64,000 nucleotides of DNA from NCBI GenBank assembly GCA_963808775.1, contig CAWEGR010000004.1:496001-560000 (forward strand), read 5' to 3'. Within the stretch, counting starts at the first letter, position 1. Every line of letters begins with the position of its first letter. A program made the position numbers and the translations under genes. Below, in pieces: positions 25,931 to 35,385 of the stretch. Source of the stretch: JACVRW01 sp963808775 (GTDB lineage Bacteria; Actinomycetota; Thermoleophilia; Solirubrobacterales; Thermoleophilaceae). A model generated the notes under the pieces. It did not search any database. It had not been told where the DNA came from and saw only the letters and a program-made list of their open reading frames with translations.

Positions 25931-28900
25931 CTAGGCCGGGACCTCGTCGGCGGAGCGCTCCGGGCCCTCCTCCTCGACGACGCCCTCGGCGGGATCCGAC
26001 TCGGGCGGGAGCTCGCCGCCGCGCTCCGTTCCCGCGATCAGCTCGTCGGGGGCCTTCTCCTTCGGGATGAAGCCGGACTTCATGCCGAAGTAGACCGCCT
26101 GCGGGTGGTGGGCGACGATCGCGACGGTCGACTGCTCCGGCATCACGGCGAACCCGTCGGAGAGGTACATGCCGATCTCCTCCAGGCCGAGCAGCCGCCA
26201 GACCTTCTCGTGCTCCGACTGGTCCGGGCAGGCCGGGTAGCCCCACGAGTAGCGGCGGCCCTGGTCGATGTCGATGTCGAGCCCGCGGCGCACCTCGGAG
26301 TGGAGCCACTCGGCGAGGCCCTCGGCCGACTGCACGCCGATGCCGTGCGTGAAGAGCTGCTCGGCGAACTCGCCCTCGCGCTCGAGCCGTGCCATCAGCT
26401 CGGTCACGTCCGGGCCGACGGTGACTCCCTGCAGAGCGACCACGTCGCGCTCGCCGGAGTCGAGCGGCCGGAAGAAGTCGGTCAGGCAGATCCGGTCGTG
26501 CTTCGGCTGGCGCGGGAAGACGAGCCGCTCGACCTCCGTCTCCGGGTCCTCCGGATCGAAGATCACGAGCTCGTTGCCGTCAGCGGCGCAGGGGAAGTAG
26601 CCGAGCCGCGCTCGCGGCCTCAGGTAGTCCTGCTCGGCCCACATGCGCTCGAGCCGCGGCTGGAAGTCGTCGCGCACGAGGCGCTCCCACTCCTCGCCCT
26701 TCACGCCGCGCCCGCCCCAGTGGAGCTTGAAGAGCACGTGCCGGTCGAGGTAGGGGTAGACGTCGTCGAGGTCGACCTCGATCTCGCGGGCGCCCCAGAA
26801 CGGGGGCTCCGGAACCGGATTGTCGGTCGTGGCGCTCGAGCGCACCGAGTCGTCGGTCACGGGAGGCGAGTTGTCGACCACCACGGGCTTCTCGCGCAGC
26901 GTCTTCGCCTCGGAGCGCATGCGCTCGACGAGCGCGCCGCGCGCGTCGCCGTCCACGAGCTGGTCGATGGTCGCGAGGCCCGCGAAGGCGTCCTTGCAGT
27001 AGTAGACGCCCGGCTCGTAGACCTCGTCCGACTCCTTCCCCTTCGGGTAGAGGATGCGCCGCCCGAAGTCGCGGTTGATCGCGGCACCGCCGACGAGGAC
27101 CGGGAACTCGAGCTTGCGCTCGTGCAGCTCCTGGACGCAGATCGGCATCTGCTTCGACGTCGAGACGAGCAGCGCCGAGAGACCGATCGCGTCGGCGTCG
27201 TGCTCGATCGCCGCGTTGATGATCGTGTCGACGGGGACCTGCTTGCCGAGGTCGATGACCGTGTAGCCGTTGTTCGTGAGGATCGTGTTGACGAGCGACT
27301 TGCCGATGTCGTGCACGTCGCCGAACACGGTCGCGATCACGACCTTGCCCTTCGTGTGGCCCTCGATGCGGTCGAGGTAGTTCTCGAGCCGGGCGACCGC
27401 GCGCTTCATCACCTCGGCCGACTGGAGCACGAACGGCAGGATCAGCTCACCGGCGCCGAACTTGTCGCCCACCTCCTTCATGGCGGGCAGCAGCACGTCG
27501 TTCAGCGTCGGGACGGCGCCGATCTTCTCGACGGAGCGGTCGATCCAGTCCTCGACGCCATCCTTCTTGCGGCGCAGGATGTGGAAGTGGAGCGCCTCCT
27601 CGGGCTCCATGCCCTCCGTGGGGTCGGCGCCGCCGGCGTCCTCGTCCTCCTCGCCCTTCTGCTCGAAGTGGGCGATGAAGCGCTCGAGCGCGTCCTCGCG
27701 GCGGTTCAGGACGAGGTCGTCGGCGAGCTCGCGCTCGTTCTCCGGGATCTCGCCGTAGGGGGTGATGTGGTTCGGGTTGACCATCGCGAGGTCGAGCCCG
27801 ACCTCCACGCAGTGGTGGAGGAAGACCGAGTTCAGCACCGCGCGCGCGCCGGGCGAGACGCCGAACGACACGTTCGAGACGCCCAGGGATGTCTTGACGC
27901 CGGGAAGCTTCTCCTTGATCAACCTGATGCCGTCGATCGTCGCGACGGCCGAGGGCCTCCACTCCTCGTCGCCCGTCGTCAGCGTGAAGGTGAGGGCGTC
28001 GAAGATCAGCGCCTCGCGGTCGAGCCCGTGCTCGTCGCATAGCTCCGCGATGCGCTCCGCGACCTCGAGCTTGCGCTCGGCCGTCTTCGCCATGCCGACC
28101 TCGTCGATCGTCAACGCGATCAGGGCCGCGCCGTGCGACTTGGCGAGCGGCGCGACCACGTCGAGCTTGTCTCGGCCGGCCTCGAGGTTGACCGAGTTGA
28201 CGATCGCGCGGCCCGGGATCGCCTCGAGCGCGGCCTTGATGACGTCGGGCTCCGTCGAGTCGATCTGGATCGGCGCGGGCTGGGTCAGCGAGATGCGCTT
28301 GACGACCTCGCGCATCTGCTCGTCCTCGTCCTGGCGCTCGGTGAGCGCGACGCAGACGTCGAGCACGTGCGCGCCGCCCTCGACCTGGTCCTCAGCGACC
28401 TGCACGATGCCGTCGTAGTCGTCGGCGAGCAGCAGCTCCTTGGCCTTGCGCGAGCCCTGCGAGTTGACGCGCTCGCCCACGAGCGTCGGCCGCGGCTCCT
28501 GCGCGAGCGCGGTCGCGGTCATCATCGAGGACACGAGCTCCTGGCGGGTGTCGGGACGCGGCGCGGCGTCGCGGCCGCCGACGCGGTCGACGATCGCCGC
28601 GATGTGGTCAGGCGTGGTGCCGCAGCAGCCGCCGACGATCGAGATGCCGTAGCGCTCGACGAACTCCTGCAGGACGTTGGCCAGCTGGTCGGGCTCCTCC
28701 GGGAAGATCGTCTCGCCGTCCGGGCCCTGGAGCGGCAGGCCCGCGTTCGGGATGCAGTGCACCGGGACCGGGCTGAACTCGCCGAGGTAGCGGATCGCGT
28801 CGCGCATGTCCTCGGGGCCCGTCGAGCAGTTGAGGCCGATCACGTCGACGTCGAGCGCGATGAGCGTCGTGAGGACCGCCTGGATGTCCGTGCCGAGCAG

Positions 28901-29500
28901 CATCTTGCCGCCGTTCGGCAGCAGCGAGACGCTCGTCTGGATCGGCACCGTGCGGCCGACCGCGCGGAAGGCCTCGCGCGCGCCGAAGACCGCTGCCTTG
29001 ACCTCGAGGATGTCCTGCGCGGTTTCGATGATGATCAGGTCCGCGCCGCCCTCGACGAGGCCGCGCGCCTGCTCCTCGAAGACCGTGACGAGCTCGCCGA
29101 AGCGGATCTTGCCGAGCGTCGGGTCGTCGCTCGCGGGAAGGTGCCCCGTCGGGCCGATCGAGCCGGCCACGAAGCGGCCCTCGCCGGCCGCCGCGCGCGC
29201 GATCTCGGCCGCCCGGCGGTTGATCTCGAGCGTGTGCTCGTCGAGGCCCCACTCCTCGAGCTTGAGCCGGCTCGCCTGGAAGGTGTCGGTCTCGAGCACG
29301 AGGGCGCCGGCGTCGAGCATCGACTCGTGAACGCCCTGAATCACATCGGGCCGGTTCAGGACGAGCGCCTCGTGGCACTTGCCGGGCAGGCCGCCGTAGT
29401 CCTCCTGCGTCAGCTCGAACTGCTCGAGCGTCGCGCCCATGCCGCCGTCGAAGACGACGACGGAGCTGCGGACGGCGTCCATGTAGTCGCGCTGAGCCAC
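25931..29500 (-). CDS. metH: Cobalamin-dependent methionine synthase
   Basis: 1189 residues, full modular MetH. The homocysteine domain (about 1-325) has zinc-binding Cys near 225 and the GGCCGTTPDH pair near 292-293; the pterin domain (about 340-610) binds methyltetrahydrofolate; the cobalamin cap and Rossmann domains (about 640-900) carry DVHDIGKSL, whose His is the lower cobalt ligand, and the GLSALL and GGAA motifs; the AdoMet reactivation domain follows to about 1150 (RYSWGYPACPDQ). A Pro/Glu-rich 35-residue tail ends the protein. I prefer GTG at 29500, which has AGGA nine nt upstream, over the TTG at 29509. Confidence 0.95.
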   Translation of the reverse strand: MAQRDYMDAVRSSVVVFDGGMGATLEQFELTQEDYGGLPGKCHEALVLNRPDVIQGVHESMLDAGALVLETDTFQASRLKLEEWGLDEHTLEINRRAAEIARAAAGEGRFVAGSIGPTGHLPASDDPTLGKIRFGELVTVFEEQARGLVEGGADLIIIETAQDILEVKAAVFGAREAFRAVGRTVPIQTSVSLLPNGGKMLLGTDIQAVLTTLIALDVDVIGLNCSTGPEDMRDAIRYLGEFSPVPVHCIPNAGLPLQGPDGETIFPEEPDQLANVLQEFVERYGISIVGGCCGTTPDHIAAIVDRVGGRDAAPRPDTRQELVSSMMTATALAQEPRPTLVGERVNSQGSRKAKELLLADDYDGIVQVAEDQVEGGAHVLDVCVALTERQDEDEQMREVVKRISLTQPAPIQIDSTEPDVIKAALEAIPGRAIVNSVNLEAGRDKLDVVAPLAKSHGAALIALTIDEVGMAKTAERKLEVAERIAELCDEHGLDREALIFDALTFTLTTGDEEWRPSAVATIDGIRLIKEKLPGVKTSLGVSNVSFGVSPGARAVLNSVFLHHCVEVGLDLAMVNPNHITPYGEIPENERELADDLVLNRREDALERFIAHFEQKGEEDEDAGGADPTEGMEPEEALHFHILRRKKDGVEDWIDRSVEKIGAVPTLNDVLLPAMKEVGDKFGAGELILPFVLQSAEVMKRAVARLENYLDRIEGHTKGKVVIATVFGDVHDIGKSLVNTILTNNGYTVIDLGKQVPVDTIINAAIEHDADAIGLSALLVSTSKQMPICVQELHERKLEFPVLVGGAAINRDFGRRILYPKGKESDEVYEPGVYYCKDAFAGLATIDQLVDGDARGALVERMRSEAKTLREKPVVVDNSPPVTDDSVRSSATTDNPVPEPPFWGAREIEVDLDDVYPYLDRHVLFKLHWGGRGVKGEEWERLVRDDFQPRLERMWAEQDYLRPRARLGYFPCAADGNELVIFDPEDPETEVERLVFPRQPKHDRICLTDFFRPLDSGERDVVALQGVTVGPDVTELMARLEREGEFAEQLFTHGIGVQSAEGLAEWLHSEVRRGLDIDIDQGRRYSWGYPACPDQSEHEKVWRLLGLEEIGMYLSDGFAVMPEQSTVAIVAHHPQAVYFGMKSGFIPKEKAPDELIAGTERGGELPPESDPAEGVVEEEGPERSADEVPA

Positions 29501-29520
29501 GGCGGCCAATCCTACAGCAA

Positions 29521-29542
29521 CCTTGACATAGTTGTGTGAAGG
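29521..29542. promoter_or_regulatory. 22-bp imperfect palindrome upstream of metH
   Basis: The half-sites CCTTnACA and TGTnAAGG are symmetric about a 6-bp centre, located 20 nt upstream of the proposed metH start. The outer CTTGACA/TGTGAAG pattern resembles MerR-type or HspR-like operators in shape, though not in exact consensus. It overlaps where the metH promoter should be. Confidence 0.4.
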
Positions 29543-29609
29543 TTCGACGTCAGTTTGCGCCGGTAGGCGGCGATTTCTGCATGACCTCGACGGTCGCCGG
29601 ACCTGCTCA

Positions 29610-29626
29610 GGCCCGTTTGACGGGCC
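29610..29626 (-). terminator. Hairpin between the metzincin gene and metH
   Basis: GGCCCG and CGGGCC form a 6-bp stem with loop TTTGA, 40 nt after the stop of the metzincin-like gene. No clear T-run follows, so terminator function is uncertain. Confidence 0.28.
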
Positions 29627-29665
29627 GAGCGGCGGCTTCTTCCGCGACGGGAAGCGGCTCGCCTT

Positions 29666-30536
29666 CTAGAACAGGGTCAGCGTCTGCCGCGAGCGCGCGA
29701 TCTCCGCGCCGCCGTCGAACACCGTGAGCGTGACCGTGTAGGTGCCCGGCCCGCTGAACGTGTGCCGCGCCTCGAGCCCTCGAGCGGTGTTCGCGCCGGA
29801 GGCGGCGTCGCCGAAGTCCCAGCGGTAGTCGAGTCCGCGGTTCACGAAGCTGGCGCCGAAATCGACGCTGCCGGTGTCGAACGGGATGCTCGTGCCGTTG
29901 CCCGGGTTGAAGAGCGCGACCGTCCCGGGAACGGGCTTCGGCTTGCGCCTGTAGAGCGCCCGGGCTCCGGCGACGTCGTCCGGGAGCACGAGACGGCGCG
30001 AGGCCGGGCCACCCGGCGCGCAGCGGGAGGGCAGCTGGGTCGCGATGCTGCCGACCGAGTTCATGAGCGCGCAGCGGCGGTCCTCGTGCCCGAGCCCGAG
30101 CACGTGGCCGAGCTCGTGGGCGGCCGTCAGGCGGCGCAGCCGCGGGAGGCGGCAGCGCTTGATGACTCGCACGACCATCGGCTGGATGAAGGGCGATCGG
30201 GTAACCGCCGCCCGTGCCGCCCGCGATGCCCTCGCATCCGGACGGCCCGCTGCCGCCGGGGCTGTACTTGAAGACCACGCGCGCGCGACCGGCCGGCGCG
30301 CGCACGAAGCGCACCCCGACCCTCGCCGAGTTCCACGCCCGGATCGCCGCGCGCACGGCCGGCTCGTAGAGCGGGGCGCGGTTGGCCACTGAGATCGTCT
30401 TGTTCGGCCAGCGATCGCCCGCGAAGCGATACGCATCCGCGACGGGGACGGCCGCGATCACGAGCAGCGCCGCCACACCGAGCGCCAGAGGAAGCGCCCG
30501 GCGCCCTCGCTCAGGCTTCGGCGTCGACCGTCTCAC
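29666..30536 (-). CDS. Secreted metzincin-like metalloprotease with PKD domain, one frame break
   Basis: About 290 residues. A signal peptide (ALPLALGVAALLVIAAVPVADA) is followed by a matrixin-like catalytic domain with the zinc motif HELGHVLGLGHE (the three metal-binding His of HExxHxxGxxH) and a Met-turn-like CALMNS. The last ~85 residues form a PKD domain (DYRWDFGDAASG, HTFSGPGTYTVTLTVF). The frame changes near 30198-30203, where CTTC on the coding strand is probably CTC. The GTG start at 30536 lies 26 nt inside the upstream glycosyltransferase gene. It should act outside the cell or in the wall. Confidence 0.75.
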
Positions 30537-32835
30537 GCGCCGATCCCGCGTTGCGCAGCTCGACCGGCGCGGCATGGAGGGCGCGCAGGCGCAGGTCCTT
30601 CCAGGTCATGCCCTCGCGCACGAGTGCGGGCATTCCCATCGCAAGCGCGGTCGCGATCTCGACGGCCTGCAGGATGATCCCGTAGGCGAGCGCGTCCGTC
30701 TTGCCGACGCCGTAGGCCGACAGCACGGCGACGCAGGCCGCCTGGAACACGCCGAGGTTCGACGGGGTCGCCGGCAGGGCGGCCGTGACGTTGACCGCGA
30801 ACAGGACGGCCGCCGCGGCCCCGAGACCGGCGCGCTCGTCGAGCCCCAGGGCGACGAGCAGCACGTAGCAGGCGAGCCACTGGATCGCCCACGCGGCGAG
30901 CTGGTTGAAGGCCGCCCAGCCGCCGAGACGCGGGTGACGGAAGACCTCGAGGCCGAACCGGACCTGGACCATCGCGCGGCGCACCGCCGCCGCGGCCTGC
31001 TGGACGCGCTGGAAACGGGTGGGCCTGCCGCGCCGCAGCAGCCACGGCGCGCTGAAGACCAGCAGCAGCAGGACGACCGGAGCGAGCGTGGCGAGCACGA
31101 GCGCGTCCTCGTTGCCCTGGAAGAGCCCGACGGTCGCGAACATGACGGCGCCGAGCACCACCAGCGCGAGGATGTTCAGGATCGTCTGCGAGACCATCGT
31201 GCCGAGCACGACCGGGAAGCGGTCGCGCACGCGCCCGACGCGGCGCGACAGGATCAGTGCGCGCGAGGGCTCGCCGAGCCGCGCCGGCAGCGTTGCCGAC
31301 ATCAACACGCCGATCATCGTGGCCCGCGCGGTGTCGCGCCGGCGCACGCGGATGTTCGGGAGCGCCGCGCGCAGGATCGCGTGCCACGCCTCCGAGCGCA
31401 GCAGCATCGACGCGCACATGAGCGCGAAGGCCGCCAGCACCCAGACCGGGGTCGCGGCGAGCATCGCGCGGCCGATCGAGGCGATTCCGATGCGCTGCAG
31501 CGCGAGCGCGGCCAATCCCACGCCGATGAGCAGCCCGGCGCCGACGAACGCGCGCCGCGCAACCCGCCCGGCCCTGCGCCGGCCGCTGGCCTGCTCGCGC
31601 GGCTCGAGCGACGGCAACCGCCGCGGCGGCACGCGCGGGCCCGGCTCGGTGGGAACGAGGCCCACCCGGCGCGCCGCGCGCTCGGCGCGGCCCTCCGGGA
31701 CCGGCACGGCGAGCGCCTCCTCGTACACCTCGATCACCTCGCCGGCGACCCGCGGCCACGCGAAGCGCTCGGCGCGTTCTCGCGCCGCCACGGACATCTG
31801 CGCGCGGCCGGCCGGGTCGCGCGCGAGCGAGCGCAGCGTCTCGCCGAGCTCGACGGCGTCGCCGACAGGCACCAGCAGGCCGTCGCGGCCGTGGCGCACG
31901 ACGTCGCGATAGCCCGCGATGTCCGACGCCACGACGGGAGTGCCGGAGGCGAAGGCCTCCGTGAGCACCATCCCGAAGCTCTCGCCGCCGAGCGAGGGCG
32001 CGCACAGCAGGTCGGCCTCGCCGAGCAGGCGCCACTTCTCCTCATCGGTGACCCGCCCCGCGATCTCGACGCCCTCGGGCTCGAGCAGGAGCGGCTCGAC
32101 CTCCTCGGCCGACGGGCCGGCGATCACGAGCCGGGCGGCGACGCCCGCCCCGCGCAGCGCCTCGAACGAGCGCAGCAGCACCGGCAGGCCCTTGCGCTCC
32201 TCGGCGCGCCCGACGAACAGGATGCGGAGCTCGCCGTCGTCCGGGCGAAGCGCCGGGCGGGCCGCGGCGAGATCCACGCCGTTCGGCACGACGCGATAGC
32301 GCCCGCCGTAGAAGCGCGCCGCCGTCCAGCGGGCGGCCTCGGATACGGCGATGCGCGCGCTCAGCTTCGAGTACAGCCGGCGCGCCCCGAACACGCTCCC
32401 GGTGAGATGCCCGGTGAAGGCGCTCGTGGAATAGGTGTGGAAGGTCGCGACGAGCGGGATGCGCGAGGCCTCGGTGGCGAACCAGGCCGCCATCGGCACG
32501 TTCGGCTCGTGCACGTGCACGACGTCGTAGCGGCCGCCGCGCAGCTCGCGGCCGAGCGTGGCGACCGACTCGGGGAAGGCCGACAGGTTCGAGACGGCGC
32601 CGTTCATCGGCAGCCCGATGGTGCGCCCGAGCGGAATCAGCTCGTCGGGCAGGGGCCGAGTCTCCGGCGTCGCGCCGCGATGGAGGACACGCGAGAGGCG
32701 GTCGTCGGGGTCGTAGGGGGCGAGGATGCGCACCTCGTGGCCCTGGCTCGCGAGCTCCTGCGAGAGGGCTTCCACATGACGGCCGACACCGCCCGGGTAC
32801 GTGTACGAGTAGGGCGAAACGAGGGCTACGCGCAC
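30511..32835 (-). CDS. GT4 glycosyltransferase fused to an UPF0104 flippase-like membrane domain
   Basis: About 774 residues. Residues 1-380 are a PimA-like GT-B glycosyltransferase of family 4: GGVGRHVEALSQEL near the N-terminus, VVHVHEPN, VPNGVDL, FVGRAEERKGLPVLLRSF and the EX7E region SFGMVLTEAFASG. An Arg-rich linker (about 385-430) leads to an eight-helix lysylphosphatidylglycerol-synthetase-like (UPF0104/AglD) domain with SATLPARLGEPSRALIL and the ATPSNLGVFQ motif. The fusion suggests a sugar is added to a lipid and the product moved or handled at the membrane. GTG at 32835 (VRVALVSPYS) fits the family start; two other GTG codons lie up to 21 nt upstream. Confidence 0.88.
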   Translation of the reverse strand: MRVALVSPYSYTYPGGVGRHVEALSQELASQGHEVRILAPYDPDDRLSRVLHRGATPETRPLPDELIPLGRTIGLPMNGAVSNLSAFPESVATLGRELRGGRYDVVHVHEPNVPMAAWFATEASRIPLVATFHTYSTSAFTGHLTGSVFGARRLYSKLSARIAVSEAARWTAARFYGGRYRVVPNGVDLAAARPALRPDDGELRILFVGRAEERKGLPVLLRSFEALRGAGVAARLVIAGPSAEEVEPLLLEPEGVEIAGRVTDEEKWRLLGEADLLCAPSLGGESFGMVLTEAFASGTPVVASDIAGYRDVVRHGRDGLLVPVGDAVELGETLRSLARDPAGRAQMSVAARERAERFAWPRVAGEVIEVYEEALAVPVPEGRAERAARRVGLVPTEPGPRVPPRRLPSLEPREQASGRRRAGRVARRAFVGAGLLIGVGLAALALQRIGIASIGRAMLAATPVWVLAAFALMCASMLLRSEAWHAILRAALPNIRVRRRDTARATMIGVLMSATLPARLGEPSRALILSRRVGRVRDRFPVVLGTMVSQTILNILALVVLGAVMFATVGLFQGNEDALVLATLAPVVLLLLVFSAPWLLRRGRPTRFQRVQQAAAAVRRAMVQVRFGLEVFRHPRLGGWAAFNQLAAWAIQWLACYVLLVALGLDERAGLGAAAAVLFAVNVTAALPATPSNLGVFQAACVAVLSAYGVGKTDALAYGIILQAVEIATALAMGMPALVREGMTWKDLRLRALHAAPVELRNAGSARETVDAEA

Positions 32836-32867
32836 CGCGCCCACTCTATAGGCCACACTTGACGCCG

Positions 32868-33593
32868 ATGGGCGAGGCGCGCAATTACGTCAAGTACACG
32901 TTCCTGAAGATCGATCCGGCCTGGCGCCGGCGCACGGCCACGGAACGGGCGGCCGACAAGGGCGAGTTCGCGGCGGCCTGCAACTCGTTTGGCGAGGACC
33001 ACTACCTGCGCGCCTACTCGCTCGTCGGCACCCGCGGCGACTGCGACCTGATGATCAGGGCCATCTGCCGCAGCATCGACCCGATCCACGAGCTGCACGT
33101 GCTGCTGAACCAGAGCGGGCTGATGCGCTACGCGCAGACCCCCCACTCCTACCTCGCGATGACGAAGGAGTCGCCCTATTCGGACCAGCCGGAACAGCCG
33201 CTGGCGCCGCGCGAGGGGGCGGACTCGAAGTACCTGATCGTCTACCCGATGTGGAAGAAGCGCTCCTGGTACGGCCTCGCGCCGGAGGAGCGCATGCGGG
33301 TGATGCAGGAGCACATCGCCGTGGCGCGGCGCTTCGGCGGCATCGAGACGAACACCGCCTACTCGTTCGGGCTCGACGACCAGGAGTTCGTGGTCGCCTT
33401 CGACGCCGACGACCCGGCCGAGTTCCTCGACCTCGTGCAGGAGCTGCGCTCGACCGAGTCGAGCGCGTACACGGAGTCGGAGACCCCGATCTTCACCTGC
33501 CTCCGCACGAGCGTCGAGCGCGCGCTGGATGCGCTGGATGGCGAGCGTCAGGCGGCGGCGCTGACCAGCTCCGGCACCGTGACGAACTCGTAG
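32868..33593 (+). CDS. chdC: Coproheme decarboxylase (chlorite dismutase family)
   Basis: 241 residues. It converts coproheme III to heme b in the coproporphyrin-dependent pathway used by actinobacteria. The catalytic-loop block YLIVYPMWKKRSWY (Tyr126, Lys130) and the proximal heme ligand His149 in VMQEHIAVARRF are present. The C-terminus retains TNTAYSFGLDDQEFVVAF, typical for the family. The ATG is used; a TTG three codons upstream is possible. Only about 30 bp separate it from the divergent glycosyltransferase, and its 3' end overlaps the deacetylase gene by 46 nt. No other heme genes are nearby. Confidence 0.9.
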   Translation: MGEARNYVKYTFLKIDPAWRRRTATERAADKGEFAAACNSFGEDHYLRAYSLVGTRGDCDLMIRAICRSIDPIHELHVLLNQSGLMRYAQTPHSYLAMTKESPYSDQPEQPLAPREGADSKYLIVYPMWKKRSWYGLAPEERMRVMQEHIAVARRFGGIETNTAYSFGLDDQEFVVAFDADDPAEFLDLVQELRSTESSAYTESETPIFTCLRTSVERALDALDGERQAAALTSSGTVTNS

Positions 33594-34273
33594 CCCTCGG
33601 CTCCGAGCCGCTCGAGGATCACCTCGGTCGCCTTGACGGAGTTCGAGCGGTCGCCCGCCGGCTCCGTGTGAATGCCGTCGTGCAGGAGGATGATGTCGCC
33701 GCCCTTCGCCTTCAGGCCCCGCCGCGAGAAGTCGTGCCAGTCCTCGCGCGTGCGCCAGTCCCAGCACGTGATCGACCACTGCACGGCGATGTAGCCCTCC
33801 TCGGCGACGGCGCGCAGCGTCCCGGGCCGGCGCCGGCCCCAGGGGCAGCGCATCAGGTCGCGGCCCTCGACCTGTGCGTAGGTCAGCTCCGCCGCCTCGG
33901 CCGCCGCGCGGCAGCGCCGCAGCTCCTCCTTGACGCGGTCGCTCGAGCAGAGCGCCAGCGTCGGGTGCGTGTAGGTGTGGTTCCCGAGCGCGTGGCCGGC
34001 CGCCTGGACCTCCCGCGCGAGCGCCGGCTCGCGCTCGATCCACTTGCCGATCTCGAAGAAGGTCGCCTTGGCGCCGTGGCGCTCGTAGAGCTCGAGGAGC
34101 TGCGGGGTGTAGATCGGGTTCGGGCCGTCGTCATAGGTGATCGCGATCCGGTTGCCCGCGTCGGGGGCGTGGGCGATCGTCCGCCCGTAGAGCTGGGACG
34201 TCGGGTACTGCGCGTTGAAGTACGCGAACCCGCCGCCGAGGACGGCGGCTCCGGCGAGCGTGCGCCGCCTCAT
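33548..34273 (-). CDS. Polysaccharide deacetylase (NodB domain)
   Basis: 241 residues with an N-terminal membrane anchor or signal peptide (about 5-20) and a complete NodB catalytic domain: TYDDGPNP (Asp48, Asp49), NHTYTHPTL (metal-binding His99 and His103), RCPWGRRRPG, TCWDW and ILLHDG. It should remove acetyl groups from N-acetylated sugars in wall or surface glycans. ATG start overlaps the upstream glycosyltransferase stop (ATGA), making it the last gene of a three-gene envelope operon. Confidence 0.92.
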   Translation of the reverse strand: MRRRTLAGAAVLGGGFAYFNAQYPTSQLYGRTIAHAPDAGNRIAITYDDGPNPIYTPQLLELYERHGAKATFFEIGKWIEREPALAREVQAAGHALGNHTYTHPTLALCSSDRVKEELRRCRAAAEAAELTYAQVEGRDLMRCPWGRRRPGTLRAVAEEGYIAVQWSITCWDWRTREDWHDFSRRGLKAKGGDIILLHDGIHTEPAGDRSNSVKATEVILERLGAEGYEFVTVPELVSAAA

Positions 34274-35385
34274 GACCGCACCCCCCTGTGAGCCTGGCGT
34301 CGCGCCCTTCGGCGCTCTCGCGGGACGAGCTCCGCCGCGGACTCCGCGGCCTGCTCGACGGCCCGCAGCGCGACGCTGTTGCCCTCCTGCTCGTAGCGGG
34401 AGAGCGACTCCTCGAACTCCGGCATCCGCTCCATGAACAGCCGCAACGCGGCCTTGGTCGTGGTCTCGACGTACATCCCGTAGCCCTCCCGGTCCAGGTA
34501 GCGCGAGTTCATGAGCTGCTCGAATTGCCCGCGCAGCGGGATCGCAAGCAGCGGCTTGCCGAGGTAGACGGCCTCGCTCATCAATGAGAAGCCCCCGCCC
34601 GCCACGACTCCCCGGCAGGTGCGCAGGGCCTCGACGAAGCCCTCGTTCGAGGGCGGGCGCAGCTCGAGGTTGCCGTCCTTGACGACCTCCTCCGGCCCCC
34701 CGCGCATGCCGTACACGTAACAGGGCACGCCGGTGGCCTTGAGGGCCTCGATCTGTCGCTTGGCGCCGCTCGCGTAGACCACGAGATGGTCGCCCTCCTC
34801 CGGCTTCGCGGCCTCGATCTCGGGCCTGACGATGGGCGGGATGAGCGTGGTGCGCCGGCGGGCGAGGGGCGGGCGGAAGAAGGTGATCACGAGGTACTCC
34901 CCCGCGTTCGGCACCATCGCGCGAGTGACCGCGCGCGCGAGCAGATAGTCGTCGCGCTGCGGGCCGATGATCCCCTTGTCGTGGCGGCAGCGATCGATCA
35001 TGTTGATGTTGTCGACCGCGATCAGCGGGGTGCGCGTCCAGCGCGCGTAGGCGGCGGTCAGGGGCTCGAAGTCCGTGATCGCCACGTCCGGCTTCCATTC
35101 CTGGACCATCCGCACCCAGAGGTGGACCGACTCGGGCAGCTGCTGGCGCGCCAGCCGCAGGCTTTTCTCGACCGTCTTCCAGCGGTTGATCTGGCCGTCG
35201 GTCAGCGCGAAGGCCGGGCCGAACACCTCGTCCACCCTGGGCAGCCGCGCGCTCAGGTGCTCGAGCGCCCTGCCGGAGGTCATCACGCGGACGTCGTGCC
35301 CGCGCTCGAGAAGGTGCCCGATCACGACCTCCGAGCGCGTGGCGTGACCCATGCCCTCGCCGTTGACTCCGTAGAGGATCTTCAT
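34270..35385 (-). CDS. GT-B glycosyltransferase, MJ1255/VC2487-like
   Basis: 371 residues with the nucleotide-sugar GT-B plan: the N-terminal Gly-rich MKILYGVNGEGMGHATRSEV, a central FEPLTAAYARWTRTPLIAVD, and the donor-site block RGVVAGGGFSLMSEAVYLGK with GKPLLAIPLRGQFEQLMNS. This pattern fits the MJ1255/VC2487 family, related to MurG and UGT enzymes; the acceptor is unknown. A basic 25-residue C-terminus could bind the membrane. Both ends are in 4-nt overlaps with its neighbours. Confidence 0.85.
   Translation of the reverse strand: MKILYGVNGEGMGHATRSEVVIGHLLERGHDVRVMTSGRALEHLSARLPRVDEVFGPAFALTDGQINRWKTVEKSLRLARQQLPESVHLWVRMVQEWKPDVAITDFEPLTAAYARWTRTPLIAVDNINMIDRCRHDKGIIGPQRDDYLLARAVTRAMVPNAGEYLVITFFRPPLARRRTTLIPPIVRPEIEAAKPEEGDHLVVYASGAKRQIEALKATGVPCYVYGMRGGPEEVVKDGNLELRPPSNEGFVEALRTCRGVVAGGGFSLMSEAVYLGKPLLAIPLRGQFEQLMNSRYLDREGYGMYVETTTKAALRLFMERMPEFEESLSRYEQEGNSVALRAVEQAAESAAELVPRERRRARRQAHRGVRS

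Noticed and set aside
29501..29665. Cobalamin or SAM riboswitch upstream of metH
   Set aside because: The metH start is only about 150 bp from the previous gene, and I could not find a B12-box-like or SAM-I core. A palindrome is the only structure close to the start.
30511..32835. Two separate genes instead of a GT4-UPF0104 fusion
   Set aside because: The frame is continuous through the linker at about 31590-31700, without stop or ribosome site, so a fusion is the simpler reading.
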